From: Hydractinia symbiolongicarpus
Lineage: Eukaryota; Cnidaria; Hydrozoa; Anthoathecata; Hydractiniidae
Direction: 5' to 3'
Assembly (NCBI RefSeq): GCF_029227915.1
Contig: NC_079877.1
Location: forward strand, 18,092,851 to 18,152,850
Length of the DNA stretch: 60,000 nt
The position numbers and the translations under genes are program-made. Below are positions 19,437 to 27,838 of this stretch, in pieces. Positions within the stretch are counted from its first letter, which is position 1, and every line of letters starts with the position of its first letter. The notes under the pieces are model-generated. The model worked only from the letters and a program-made list of their open reading frames with translations, was not told the DNA's origin and ran no database searches.

Positions 19437-20417
19437 ATGTCAAAAGCATCACATAGTATTACCGAGGAGGGGGCTGAAAAACTAAGCCAAATATACTATA
19501 CCCCAGAACATTTGTGGACTGGACGCAACGCTATCGGACTGCTTGCGAAAGAGGGCGGTCTATCAAAAAACTGGTCACTCACTTGCTGTCCCGTCAACTC
19601 TTGTGGCTCAGGCATATCAGGGGCCCTAAAAAGATCGATCACTCACATTTCACCATTACAACACCCAATGAAATGCATCAGTTCGATTTACTCCACATGC
19701 CGCATGATAAACTGTATGGTAATACGTACAAGTACATTTTAACCGGGGTCGATGTGGCCTCGCGTTATAAGGTAGCAAGACCCTTGCGAACAAAGAAGGC
19801 CAGCGAGGTCGCCTACATGATTAAAGATATCTACAAAGCGGGACCTCTTCGATACCCCAAAACGGTATTGAGTTCAAATCCGACGTAACGAAGCTCCTGG
19901 AAGGTAAGGGTGTTGAAATTAAGAGGGCTACCACGAAATATCGCCATACGTTCACGGCCTTTGTGGAGTCGTACAACAAGGTCCTAGCCGAAAGATTATT
20001 CAAGCCTCCAGATGCACAAGAGTTGGCTTCTGATGAGACTAGTAGCATATGGGTGGAACATCTATACACTATCATCAAAAATCTGAACAATACCAAAACT
20101 GCCTAAAACCTAACAAGGCAATTAAGATGGAGGATGTCCCGCTTAAAAAAAGTCAAGAATAACCCGAAGAAAAACCCCTGCCTGAGGTTCGGCTCTACCT
20201 CTATCTGTTACAACCTGGGGAGGACCACGTTGATCAAAGGAGGTGCGCTACCGATGCATTTTAGAGCAGGAAAATGTATAGGTTAGACCGTATAGTAGCA
20301 GGTAGCCGTGTTTTGTACTATTTACAAGACGGTCCTGATCGCAACTTCGTGTCGGAAGAACTCATGATTATTCCCGAGGATGTTAAGGTACCGCCGGGTC
20401 ATATTAAAGAGTTGTAG
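19437..20417 (+). pseudogene. Polinton integrase (retroviral-type, DDE), broken
   Basis: It starts at the ATG at 19437 behind TGTAATAATAAAGAC. The N-terminal part (EHLWTGRNAIGLLAKEGG) resembles the usual pre-core region. A frame change near 19550 leads to HQFDLLHMPHDKLYG (first catalytic Asp) and the strand YKYILTGVDVASRYKVARPL. After another break near 19855 comes NGIEFKSDVTKLLE, where the usual C-D-N of the second Asp is corrupted. AFVESYNKVLAERLF then holds the catalytic Glu. The C-terminal domain ends RNFVSEELMIIPEDVKVPPG, typical of Polinton integrases, at the stop at 20415-20417. At least four frame breaks or stops make it inactive. It cut and joined the Polinton ends with 6-bp duplications. 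Confidence 0.85.
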
Positions 20418-20449
20418 GGCTCATGGTGGATGCACCCACGAACCCATAA

Positions 20450-20481
20450 TTTTTAATACCACCCGTGGGTAGTATTAAAAA
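20450..20481. terminator. Hairpin between convergent genes
   Basis: TTTTTAATACCACCC, two bases, then GGGTAGTATTAAAAA forms a 15-bp stem with one mismatch. It sits in the 70-base gap between the end of the integrase (plus strand, 20417) and the end of the minus-strand gene (20490). The position and symmetry suggest a bidirectional terminator or 3'-end signal for the two arms of the element. Confidence 0.45.
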
Positions 20482-20489
20482 GCGTCTGC

Positions 20490-20801
20490 CTATGACATAT
20501 CAATGTCAAACATACCTTCGAATAGCTCCCGCGTGTCATCGTCGGGCAACATGAAATGATTTAAGTAAGAATTATCGGTACCAAAGCAATCGTCCGCGAA
20601 TCGATACCAAACATGTACTGCATTGGGATCGTCGCATTCAGGTTTTCTCACGGTCATCTCGAGGTACATTGCCCTTAATATATTTAATCTTGTGCCGAGT
20701 TTTCTACGTTGGCATCGGATCATATAATGCCTATGTATACCCTTTTTTCCATGCTCGTGAGGATTGTTTTTATCTACCACACATACCACGGTATCAGCCA
20801 T
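20490..20801 (-). pseudogene. C-terminal part of a coiled-coil/BRO-N-like Polinton gene, separated by a transposon
   Basis: A 103-residue frame, acidic at its end, with the block GIHRHYMIRCQRRKLGTRL followed by CDDPNAVHVWYRF. This looks like a C-terminal domain recurring in similar Polinton proteins (Y-IRCQ-R, then a DDPNA-WxRF block), not an independent gene. Its apparent ATG (20799-20801) is inside the terminal repeat words of the inserted transposon, so the start is accidental. The N-terminal part lies at 24605-25008 on the same strand, on the far side of the insert. Function unknown. Confidence 0.5.
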
Positions 20802-20955
20802 AATCAGCCATAATCACCCTAAACCACCCAAAATTTGTATGCCATGCGCAACCCCGCCGCTCGCTGCACGTGGACTGTCCTCAATCGCGTGTGTCTGTTT
20901 TCTGTGTCTGTGTCTGTGTTCTGTTTTCGAAATTTGCAATCTCATTGAAGCGAAC

Positions 20956-23709
20956 ATGGTCAAAGTGAATGGAGAATTCGATATGTTATCCAACTTACTA
21001 GACGAAGGAAAGGTAAGAATAATCAAGGGTTTCGGCTGCATTTTCTTCCATCTTTTTTTTTAAGTTCGTTTTGTTGTTGTTTGGGTTACCATATTTAATT
21101 TCACAAACACCGATGAATGATATGTATCAGGTTGTTTATGACCACTTCACGGGTACAGGGGCGCTTTGGCTAGCCCCCTTTTTAGGCTGGAATTAATCGG
21201 CGGTCTATCTATTTATTTCGATTCTAATAAGAAATCTTATCGCAGCATGATGATATCCATTCTCTTTTCAGTTCACACGTTTACCATTTGGACCGTTAGG
21301 GAAATACATATCTGAAGAATTGGATATGATTCTTAATGTCAGTCACATCAAAAGTTCGTTCGTCGTGTACTCTTCTTGCGACAAAAATGAATTTGGAGCA
21401 CCGCAAAAAGATAAAATATTGCTGCTCCAGTATGCATAATATATAATTATGACACCTCCATCATATCAGAAGCTGTGGATATAGTGCCCGATTACGAAAA
21501 CTACCTAGTGGCTGTGTTAAACATTCTCATGGAATATGCGAATAATTTTTATGTGTGTACATTTTTTGCATCATCAATTTTATGGAGAGGATAAATTGAC
21601 ATGATACATGGCTGTTTTTTGGATAAAGTTAGGGGGTTATTTGCATGTTGTCGGAAGAAATTGTTAGACCAATTACTACGACATTTCTTTGGCTTCTTTA
21701 TAGGGTAAAGTACCATCTAAATATCTCAACATGGACGATCCAAACACGAGTTCAAATGATCATGAACAAGTTTTTGCGACAGTAAATACAATATTTTTTG
21801 ATTCACTGTTTTTTTTGTTGTTTTTTCAATCATGACTGCTATCAGAACCCACTGCTATCTCCGCCATTGTCAGATTGTACAGATGCCGGTGACGACGTTG
21901 GTAACGCGCAGGTAAATATTATATTATGCACATGTCGTCAGGAATAACTTCGTATTTGCATGAGTGAAATAAATCCACTGAAACAATACGTATGTTATTA
22001 TGCAACATCGATTCCAGGGCCGCAGAGGGGTGGGGTTGGATACTTCTGTATTTTCTTTCCGTATTTTTACAGATACTTACACAAACACCGTCCACCTCTG
22101 CTTTCTTTATCTCAAAAAAGAACAAAAAGGTTTGTTTTTTATCGCTTCATTAATATTGCAATAGTTAGTTACTATTATAATGCTATATTTTGGTTATTTT
22201 TTCCTCAGATAACAATAAATGCTACAACAAGTGCTGAATATATATTTGATAAGCTGTTTGCAGACACACCTGACGAAAGTCTATTCTTCGATGCAAATGC
22301 TAGTCCACCAAAAGGTAACAAAAATGTCTTTCATGCAAAAAACGATATACATTTTTTCTTCAGGTGTTGTTACGTCAGGAGTTTACCTTGTTGATAACAG
22401 CAGATTTACCTTGGTTAAATCTTAGCAGACGATATAGAGCCTACAAATATAAAGGTTCTCCATGCAGCTACGTTCACTATAATGGTGTTGAATGTAAGAA
22501 GGCTCATTTGAAAAATGAAAGCTGGTTTATAAAACGTAGAATCGGAAGAAAATATGTCGATGAATGTGTAGACAAGCAAAAGATTTTCGCATTGATTCGT
22601 GGTTATCGTGTTCACAATACACAAAAAGGGTTTTCAAATAATGTTTGCAGGGTGAAAAGTATCGAAACTGGCTGCTTTTTGAAGTTTTGTTTAGTTATCA
22701 ATGAATGTACTGAGAACGAAGTTACTGATCCAGATTTTCAGATATCATGTCATGGAAACTCAAAGAAAGAAAATTCAAGATCTACGGCTTATTTGAGAAC
22801 CGAAAAAATGTTCTATTAAAAATGGAAGGACGGGTGAAGAATGGTGAAAGAGCACAAATCGTTTATGACAACGCCAATAAGGAATCGGGTGGTCCCTTTA
22901 ATTTCATTTCGTCATCAACACAGCCACGCAATCCGAAACAAGTATGTTTTTCACACGGCCAAGCCAAAAATTTTATTTTTATTTTTTAGTTAAGAAGGTT
23001 TGAAAAACCATGTTCAGTTTTTTGATTTTTCAAATTGTTTGCGTGATGAATATAGCTTCTACTCCGAGTACACTTTCGCGCCAGCGCGCTTCCTAATATC
23101 CGCACAGAAAATATACCATGTGATTGTTAAGAGTTTAACAGCTATAATCAAGTTTAGGTTTACAAAATTCAACAATGCGTTACAAACATCGACAACAACA
23201 AGGAGACAGATGAAGATATGCCACATGACGAGCTTCTGAAAGTTGTTGCTGAGATGAGAAATAACGATGCCAGCTTCATTCAAAATTTGGTATTCACTCC
23301 CAATGAGTATCTGGTTACTGCTTTCGACCAGGAGCAACTATATGACATGGAGCTTTCTTGTGTGCGACAAAAAAGGTTTTTGTAATGGACACTACTTTCA
23401 ATGTATGCCACATGTGGTTCACAGACATTGCTTATCAGAATTTGAGATTGGTAAATGATAAAGGTGAGCATCCATGGTTCTTCGGTCCAATACTACTTCA
23501 CATGAAAAAAAGTGCCGAAATTCACTGACAAGCAGGGTAACTTGCAAACGCGTGAAGGTCCGGTATATGTGCACTTTTTAGAGGATTGTTTAAAATCATA
23601 TTTTGACAACTTCTCTTACCAAAATGTGGATGTAACTGAAGATACTCAGAAATGTTTGACTGGAGATGATCGAAGCTTCCTAAAATCATTAGGTTTACGC
23701 TTCACTTAA
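20956..23709 (+). pseudogene. Multi-exon gene of the inserted transposon, transposase-like 3' part, decayed
   Basis: Exon-like blocks are: 20956-21012 (MVKVNGEFDMLSNLLDEGK then GTAAGA); about 21271-21600 (FTRLPFGPLGKYISEEL, later DIVPDYENYLVAVLNILMEY after a frame change); about 21705-21781; 21846-21911; 22209-22315; about 22430-22941; and about 23150-23709. In the large block, YRAYKYKGSPCSYVHYNGVE with conserved Cys/His and VDECVDKQKIFALIRGYRVH resembles a zinc-binding DNA-binding region. In the last, MDTTFNVCHMWFTDIAYQNL and HPWFFGPILLHMKK have the look of a DDE catalytic core around the first Asp. Several frame changes occur in the last two blocks (near 22790, 23370 and 23500). The splice reading is inferred. 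Function is probably the element's transposase, with a possible second gene at the 5' side. Confidence 0.45.
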
Positions 23710-24318
23710 TAAATATTGTATCGCCATCATTGCCCGACGAATTGTCAAAGTACATGCCGAATGTAGTCTTCTTTGTTTTGTTAGAACTGCTCATATATTG
23801 TTCTATAGAACTTTTGAAAAAGTTGAGAACGAGTTTATATTTAATATATGTCTTTCCTTTCTCGATTTGTACATTCATTTTCGCTCCCATAGTTCAGTAT
23901 TATAGAAAATTAAAAAAAACATTTCAATAGCAGAGTAAGAATTGACGTGCGAGTTTGACGAGAACAATTTGACCGTTGCCCAACCTCAAACACAGCCTTT
24001 TCCAGTCTCCTCGTAAAAATGACACCTTGTCTGAACAAAGTTTGCAATCCTGTTTTATCTATCATCAAAAACGCAATCTCGTGCTCAGAGCCTCTTCTTC
24101 TTATCGGCGAATTTGGTGTGTCCGTCTGTTCTTTCTATTCAAGGCAGCTCCTAAGAGAAGAAAAAGTTTTATTATTATATATTATCTTTTTATGCAACCT
24201 TGTACACCGAGCCTTCTGTCTTCCAACATAAGAATGTCAAGAAAGCAGGGTCGCCCCAGGAACGAGGTTGCTGACCGTAAAGCATCTTGTACATAGTGTA
24301 TCAGCAAAATTAATAATA

Positions 24319-24458
24319 CTAGTCGTTAGCCCGTGGAAAATCCACGGGTTCGACCGTCCTTTTTATACCGCATTGCGTGCTTCTCGCTATTACGCAGCTA
24401 AGCTACCATTTTGCGTGACAGACAGACAGACCGACGTATACGGGCATTATAATATAGA
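24319..24458 (-). mobile_element. Mini-Helitron (140 bp), copy 1
   Basis: On the minus strand it begins TCTATATTATAATGCCCG after an A. It ends with the hairpin CCCGTGGATTTTCCACGGG, then CTAACGACTAG followed by T. TC at the 5' end, a hairpin about 10 bases from a 3' CTAG, and insertion between A and T are the diagnostic Helitron features. A related copy lies at 46969-47094. Confidence 0.8.
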
Positions 24459-24604
24459 TCGTGAGAGATCCATGCTCAAGAATGAATGTTTGTCGGGTTA
24501 TTTATTGTGTCTGATTTTTGGGTGATTATGGCTGGTTATGGGTGATTATGGCTGGTTATGGGTGATTATGGCTGATTTTGGGTGGTTATGGCTGGTTTTG
24601 GGTA

Positions 24605-25008
24605 GTTCCATAGTTTAGTAATACCGCTTTCTTTAAGTCTCGCATTTTCCTTAGTCTGTACATCAAGTTCCTCCTCGAGCACCATGACCTGCTCATCCCT
24701 ATCCTCGAGCTCATCACCAAGTGTGGCCATCGCCCCATCCATGTCCTCAAGGGCTTGGCGCTGTTCTTTAATTACATCCTGTAATTCTCGGACGCCTGCC
24801 CTTGCCAGCCATTTGATGACCCCCACAGCTTTACCAAGGCGCCCTCAAGCGTGACAAAGACGTCATGCCCATTTTGGCCTTCATTTTTGGTGTATGTACT
24901 ACATACACCTCCTATTTCTTCTCTTGTTGAGAGCATTTGATTATCGAGGCTAAACTGTCTAACATTTTCAATACTTAAAAACCTACCAAGATCGGCGCGT
25001 TTAAACAT
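24605..25008 (-). pseudogene. BRO-N-like start plus coiled coil, N-terminal part of the gene split by the transposon
   Basis: Minus-strand frame from the ATG at 25008: MFKRADLGRFLSIENVRQF, then HDVFVTLEGALVKL. This resembles the start of BRO-N/MSV199 DNA-binding domains (residue pattern F-K-AD-G--L-I-N). A frame change near 24830 leads to GVIKWLARAGVRELQDVI and a strong acidic coiled coil (EDRDEQVMVLEEELD repeats) ending LKESG. The coding then meets the inserted transposon at about 24605. The C-terminal part continues at 20801-20490. Such DNA-binding plus coiled-coil proteins are common accessory genes of large DNA viruses and Polinton relatives. The BRO-N reading is a pattern match only. Confidence 0.5.
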
Positions 25009-25120
25009 AGGTTGATCCTGGTTGTTGGAGTTTCAATTGCTCCTGTGTTAAACATAACTTGTGTTGTTGACATCTTTCTAATATATCGATGCTTGGCCAG
25101 AGGATTTCATCCCGCTCAAT

Positions 25121-25699
25121 CTAAAATACCCCAAATTCGAGGGTGTTCCAATCTGATATACAAGCAGGAGTGTTTGGATTTTTCCAACTCGGCCTGGTAT
25201 CATCCCAGTCTGAAATAAGGTTTGTTTCCTCATCAATAGTTCTCATGTCACTTCGTTCTAAGGGATACCAGGCAAACAACTGCTTCTTTTGCCTTCTCAA
25301 ATTTTCAGGGAGAGCGGTGTACGACTGCGTGAGTAGCCATAAGCTATGCCTCCTGTGCCTACCTGAAATAGCCAATTCAAGCAGGGGCTGTCGACGTTTA
25401 TCGAGATCCTCGTTGGCGATTACGTCATCCACAATGAAAAGACTGTCCTCGCCAGTTAGTAATGACAACAATTTCGCTACCCATTCAAACAGCTCATTTC
25501 TGGCGTCTATAGGGAACACATAGCTATCCCTCCAAAGTGAGGCCCTTTCTAAATAGGTGGTATTCCACCGCAATGTCGGGCAAAGTATCACTATGTTGTG
25601 ATAGTGTTTTTTATATTCTTTTTCCAGTAAATCAAGGACAAGTTGTGTCTTGCCACAACTTGTCGGGCCTGTAAAGATAGCCGTGTGGTGTTCCTTCAC
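25121..25699 (-). pseudogene. Packaging ATPase (FtsK/HerA, A32-like) of the Polinton
   Basis: A P-loop ATPase that pumps genome into capsids in related viruses. The Walker A motif GPTSCGKT is at residues 11-18. Walker B is LFIVDDV at 87-93. The downstream motif GRHRRHSLWLLTQ at 113-125 (sensor plus Gln) is typical of the A32-like clade. Length (about 190 residues plus a lost tail) is near the family's 200-250. The frame begins with GTG; the nearest ATG, 3-5 bases upstream behind TATTATTAGTAAATAA, is out of frame, so a small deletion probably cut off the start. The frame ends at 25121 with a stop, and the expected short tail appears in other frames down to 25010. The core is otherwise intact. 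Confidence 0.85.
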
Positions 25700-25711
25700 A
25701 ACATTTATTTA

Positions 25712-26215
25712 CTAATAATACAGCCATTTCTGTTTATGTACCTTCGAATATACTCCCGCGCAGTCCAGGCAAATCAACACACCACCGTGATTGTTCACCA
25801 AAGACCCCCGACATGCAGAGCAGAGATTATCATTTTGGGTCTTATATTCAAGTGGTAATGGAGTATATGCAAATTTGCCTACAAAGCACCGCAGTACCTT
25901 ACAATATTTTTCAACGAGTAGTGCCTTTTCCTGGCTCTCGGGGGGTACTTCGATGAGCTCGATGTACCGGGGTATGATGTATGTCAACAAGGTATAAAAC
26001 ATTAGGTAATTTTCAACCTGCTGAAGCCCCCGAATCTCCAGGTCAATATCAAGAGGGTATATCTTGTATTCAATAACAGGGTCCTTGCATTTTATACGCC
26101 GCGTAGGCCTCGCTTTTATGAGGCAATCTATGCAACTTTTTGTCCTACCATTCCCTCTAAACTTAAAACCGTCCAGGGCTAACATTTTTTTACATTTTAT
26201 ACAGATTTTATTCAT
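25712..26215 (-). CDS. Zinc-finger Polinton protein A (two Cys clusters)
   Basis: Intact 167-residue ORF. The N-terminus ICIKCKKMLALDGFKFRG leads to a CIDCL pair (C-x2-C ... C-x2-C, treble-clef-like). The centre is helical, and the C-terminus has a second zinc ribbon, NLCSACRGSL then VLICLDCAGVYSK. The last part resembles the zinc ribbon of viral late transcription factors (VLTF3-like), but this is not secure. It overlaps the previous gene on the same strand by 8 bases (stop and start interlock at 26208-26215), so they are probably co-transcribed. It shares its N-terminal finger with the next gene, a sign of tandem duplication. Confidence 0.55.
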   Translation of the reverse strand: MNKICIKCKKMLALDGFKFRGNGRTKSCIDCLIKARPTRRIKCKDPVIEYKIYPLDIDLEIRGLQQVENYLMFYTLLTYIIPRYIELIEVPPESQEKALLVEKYCKVLRCFVGKFAYTPLPLEYKTQNDNLCSACRGSLVNNHGGVLICLDCAGVYSKVHKQKWLYY

Positions 26216-26573
26216 TTACTTGAAGGTACCTACTCACCCTGTTTAAAACTTTGGACACATCGGCAAGCGTTGGGTACCTGCCTGTTTCAACATACTTAAA
26301 CGGGACCTTGTGATGAATGTGCAAAAATTTGTATTCTTCCCATGTCATACCTTCGGAAAGCTGGGCCTCTATATGATCTCGACAAATATTCATTAACTCA
26401 CATATAGACTGATTCCCTATATGTTTACATTTTGTACGATGTTTGTTGCGTGACGTTTTGCTAATATTAAGGCAATCTATGCACTGCTGATTTAGCTGAC
26501 AATTCCCCTTGATCCTGAAATTATCAAGGGTTAAGACTTTTTTGCATTTTGAGCATTTTTTACCCTCATCCAT
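26208..26573 (-). CDS. Zinc-finger Polinton protein B (HNH-like tail)
   Basis: The likely start is the ATG at 26573 (MDEGKKCSKCKK), immediately behind TATATAAA; the frame is open further upstream to 26654. The N-terminal finger KCSKCKKVLTLDNFRIKG then CIDCLN is clearly paralogous to protein A. The C-terminal part instead has FLHIHHKVPFKYVETG, which looks like the His-His core of an HNH-type nuclease fold or a structural zinc site. About 120 residues. The tail could be a small nuclease; no second metal ligand set is obvious. It precedes and overlaps protein A. Confidence 0.5.
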   Translation of the reverse strand: MDEGKKCSKCKKVLTLDNFRIKGNCQLNQQCIDCLNISKTSRNKHRTKCKHIGNQSICELMNICRDHIEAQLSEGMTWEEYKFLHIHHKVPFKYVETGRYPTLADVSKVLNRVSRYLQVNE

Positions 26574-26706
26574 TTTATATATTTGCCTCTTAGGACAAAT
26601 ATAAAATTTTACCGGGCGCTCTATTTTGGAGCTATTAATAATTTTTTGTACCATCCCTGTTTTATGGCGTATTCGTCGAACAGTATCGCCGCATCATATA
26701 CCCGGC

Positions 26707-26883
26707 TTATTTAAAACCATCCTCCAGGTTCATCTTGGCCCCGGGCTTAGAAACACCCAAGGCCTTTTTTCCTCCCATAGCGATTAGAATAGGGTACGAC
26801 ACGAACCTAACCGACTCCCATAGGGCATCGATTACCATGGTTTCCTTCGGTCCCATGTTTTCATCATGTTTGTTTGTTGCCAT
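26707..26883 (-). CDS. Small hydrophobic-patch protein, unknown
   Basis: A 58-residue frame from the ATG at 26883 (MATNKHDENMGPKETMVIDA). It contains a moderately hydrophobic stretch (SVRFVSYPILIAMGG) that may be a membrane or amphipathic segment. It lies between the zinc-finger genes and another small membrane protein on the same strand. No family recognised; kept because of its place in a tight gene row. Confidence 0.35.
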   Translation of the reverse strand: MATNKHDENMGPKETMVIDALWESVRFVSYPILIAMGGKKALGVSKPGAKMNLEDGFK

Positions 26884-26910
26884 TGTATTAGTATCATTTT
26901 TTAGCAAAAT

Positions 26911-27243
26911 TCATTGCATGCTAGGGATAGGCTGGGCTTTGCCCTGTTGGGGCTCCGGATTGTTGGATTCATTTTTACCCCTGCCAAACATGTACTATAC
27001 GCCGACCCCTATCGCAAGCACGGCTAAAGCTCCAACCCCATAGATGTGGACACTGCCCATTAACTGTACAGTACCGGTCTCAGAAGAGGCTTTGACTGTA
27101 GGCTCTACGGTACCCTGTTGTTGCTTCATTTCTTCCTTCCTCTTCTTTATGAGTGCTGCCAACTTATTTCCCTGCGCAACCCTTCCCGGATGCTTTAGCG
27201 GCTTTGTAATGACTCTCCCTTCTTGTTTCTTTTCTTCACTCAT
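26911..27243 (-). pseudogene. Small basic membrane protein with in-frame stop
   Basis: The start ATG at 27243 is directly behind CTATAAATAAA. The N-terminus is basic, MSEEKKQEGRVITKPLKHPG then RVAQGNKLAALIKKRKEEMK. This is followed by a Ser/Thr-rich spacer and a hydrophobic segment (IYGVGALAVLAIGVGV). A TAG at 26995-26997 interrupts it. In the same frame the sense continues (YMFGRGKNES) to a TGA at 26911. The basic-head plus single-membrane-segment layout is recurrent in Polintons of this type. Function unknown. Confidence 0.5.
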
Positions 27244-27249
27244 TTTATT

Positions 27250-27700
27250 TATAGTGCCGTCTCCGCCGTATCTTCCTCCTTCGCATCCTGCTTATTCCTG
27301 CTCATATGCCTCGCGGTATGTCCTGCTACAAGAAGTGGGGTTAACATCTCCCAATAGTACAGTATCCAAGGATCCCTAGATTAGTCATACTGTCTCTGAT
27401 TATGGGGTCTTCCTCAATATCCCTGCGTAACTCGTCAACGCTGTCGATATCTACAAAGTTCCCAATCATGCTGGCATACAGACTGATAGCATGCGTGGAC
27501 AGCGTCCTAGCTGTTTTCTCACCCTTCTCTTGAAGCTCACGTTAAAGGTACTCGGTATTTGTCAATAGCCTCTTCTGGTACGACAAACCCTTCCCTGCAC
27601 TTTTTCGGAAGTAGATGCCCCTTGCCGTTTCGTAGGGCCTCCTTCAAAACCCGACGTTTATTAATAGGTTTCTCTATATGATCATATTCCGCAGACTTCG
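27250..27700 (-). pseudogene. Decayed Polinton gene, unrecognised
   Basis: Minus-strand sense is visible in two frames. The first reads EKPINKRRVLKEALRNGKGH with LLPKKCREGF. The second, after a break near 27560, reads ELQEKGEKTARTLSTHAISL with YASMIGNFVDIDSVDELRRD and IIRDSMTNLGILGY. A stop replaces a coding base near 27340. Helical, no membrane segment certain. Not previously named to my knowledge; it resembles uncharacterised genes next to polB in similar elements. Confidence 0.4.
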
Positions 27701-27838
27701 AATACTATTATTTCGAATTATTTCTATTATTTCGAAGTATTTCGAATACTTGTTCGACAGTAGTCGATATCGAAAAAATATATAGGCCATTATGGCATAG
27801 GGTAGGAGTATAGCAATATATAAACACACCTCCATTTT
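27701..27838. other. Short palindromic AT-rich spacer
   Basis: The words TTCGAATA and TATTTCGAA repeat (27695-27760) and can fold on themselves. The spacer separates two minus-strand genes. No gene seen. Confidence 0.35.

Larger units (their letters stand above)
20802..24605 (+). mobile_element. 3.8-kb DNA transposon with repeat-containing inverted ends, family uncertain
   Basis: The left end (20802-20840) reads CAGCCATAATCAGCCATAAT and then CACCC and ACCACCC words. The right end (24518-24605) is the inverse, four units of about 20 bp of the form GGGTGATTATGGCTGGTTAT. The block splits a Polinton gene. Inside, exon-like pieces with good GT/AG borders occur on the plus strand, and one has a DDE-type look (MDTTFNVCHMWFTDIAYQNL). 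A mini-Helitron sits near the right end. I could not identify a clear target duplication. The second-exon word FGPLGKYI and the transposase-like block do not let me assign a superfamily firmly; Mutator-like is one possibility. Confidence 0.6.

Noticed and set aside
23976-24525. Overlapping small ORFs with Cys/Arg-rich products
   Set aside because: They span the transposon's 3' non-coding part and the mini-Helitron; no conserved motif.
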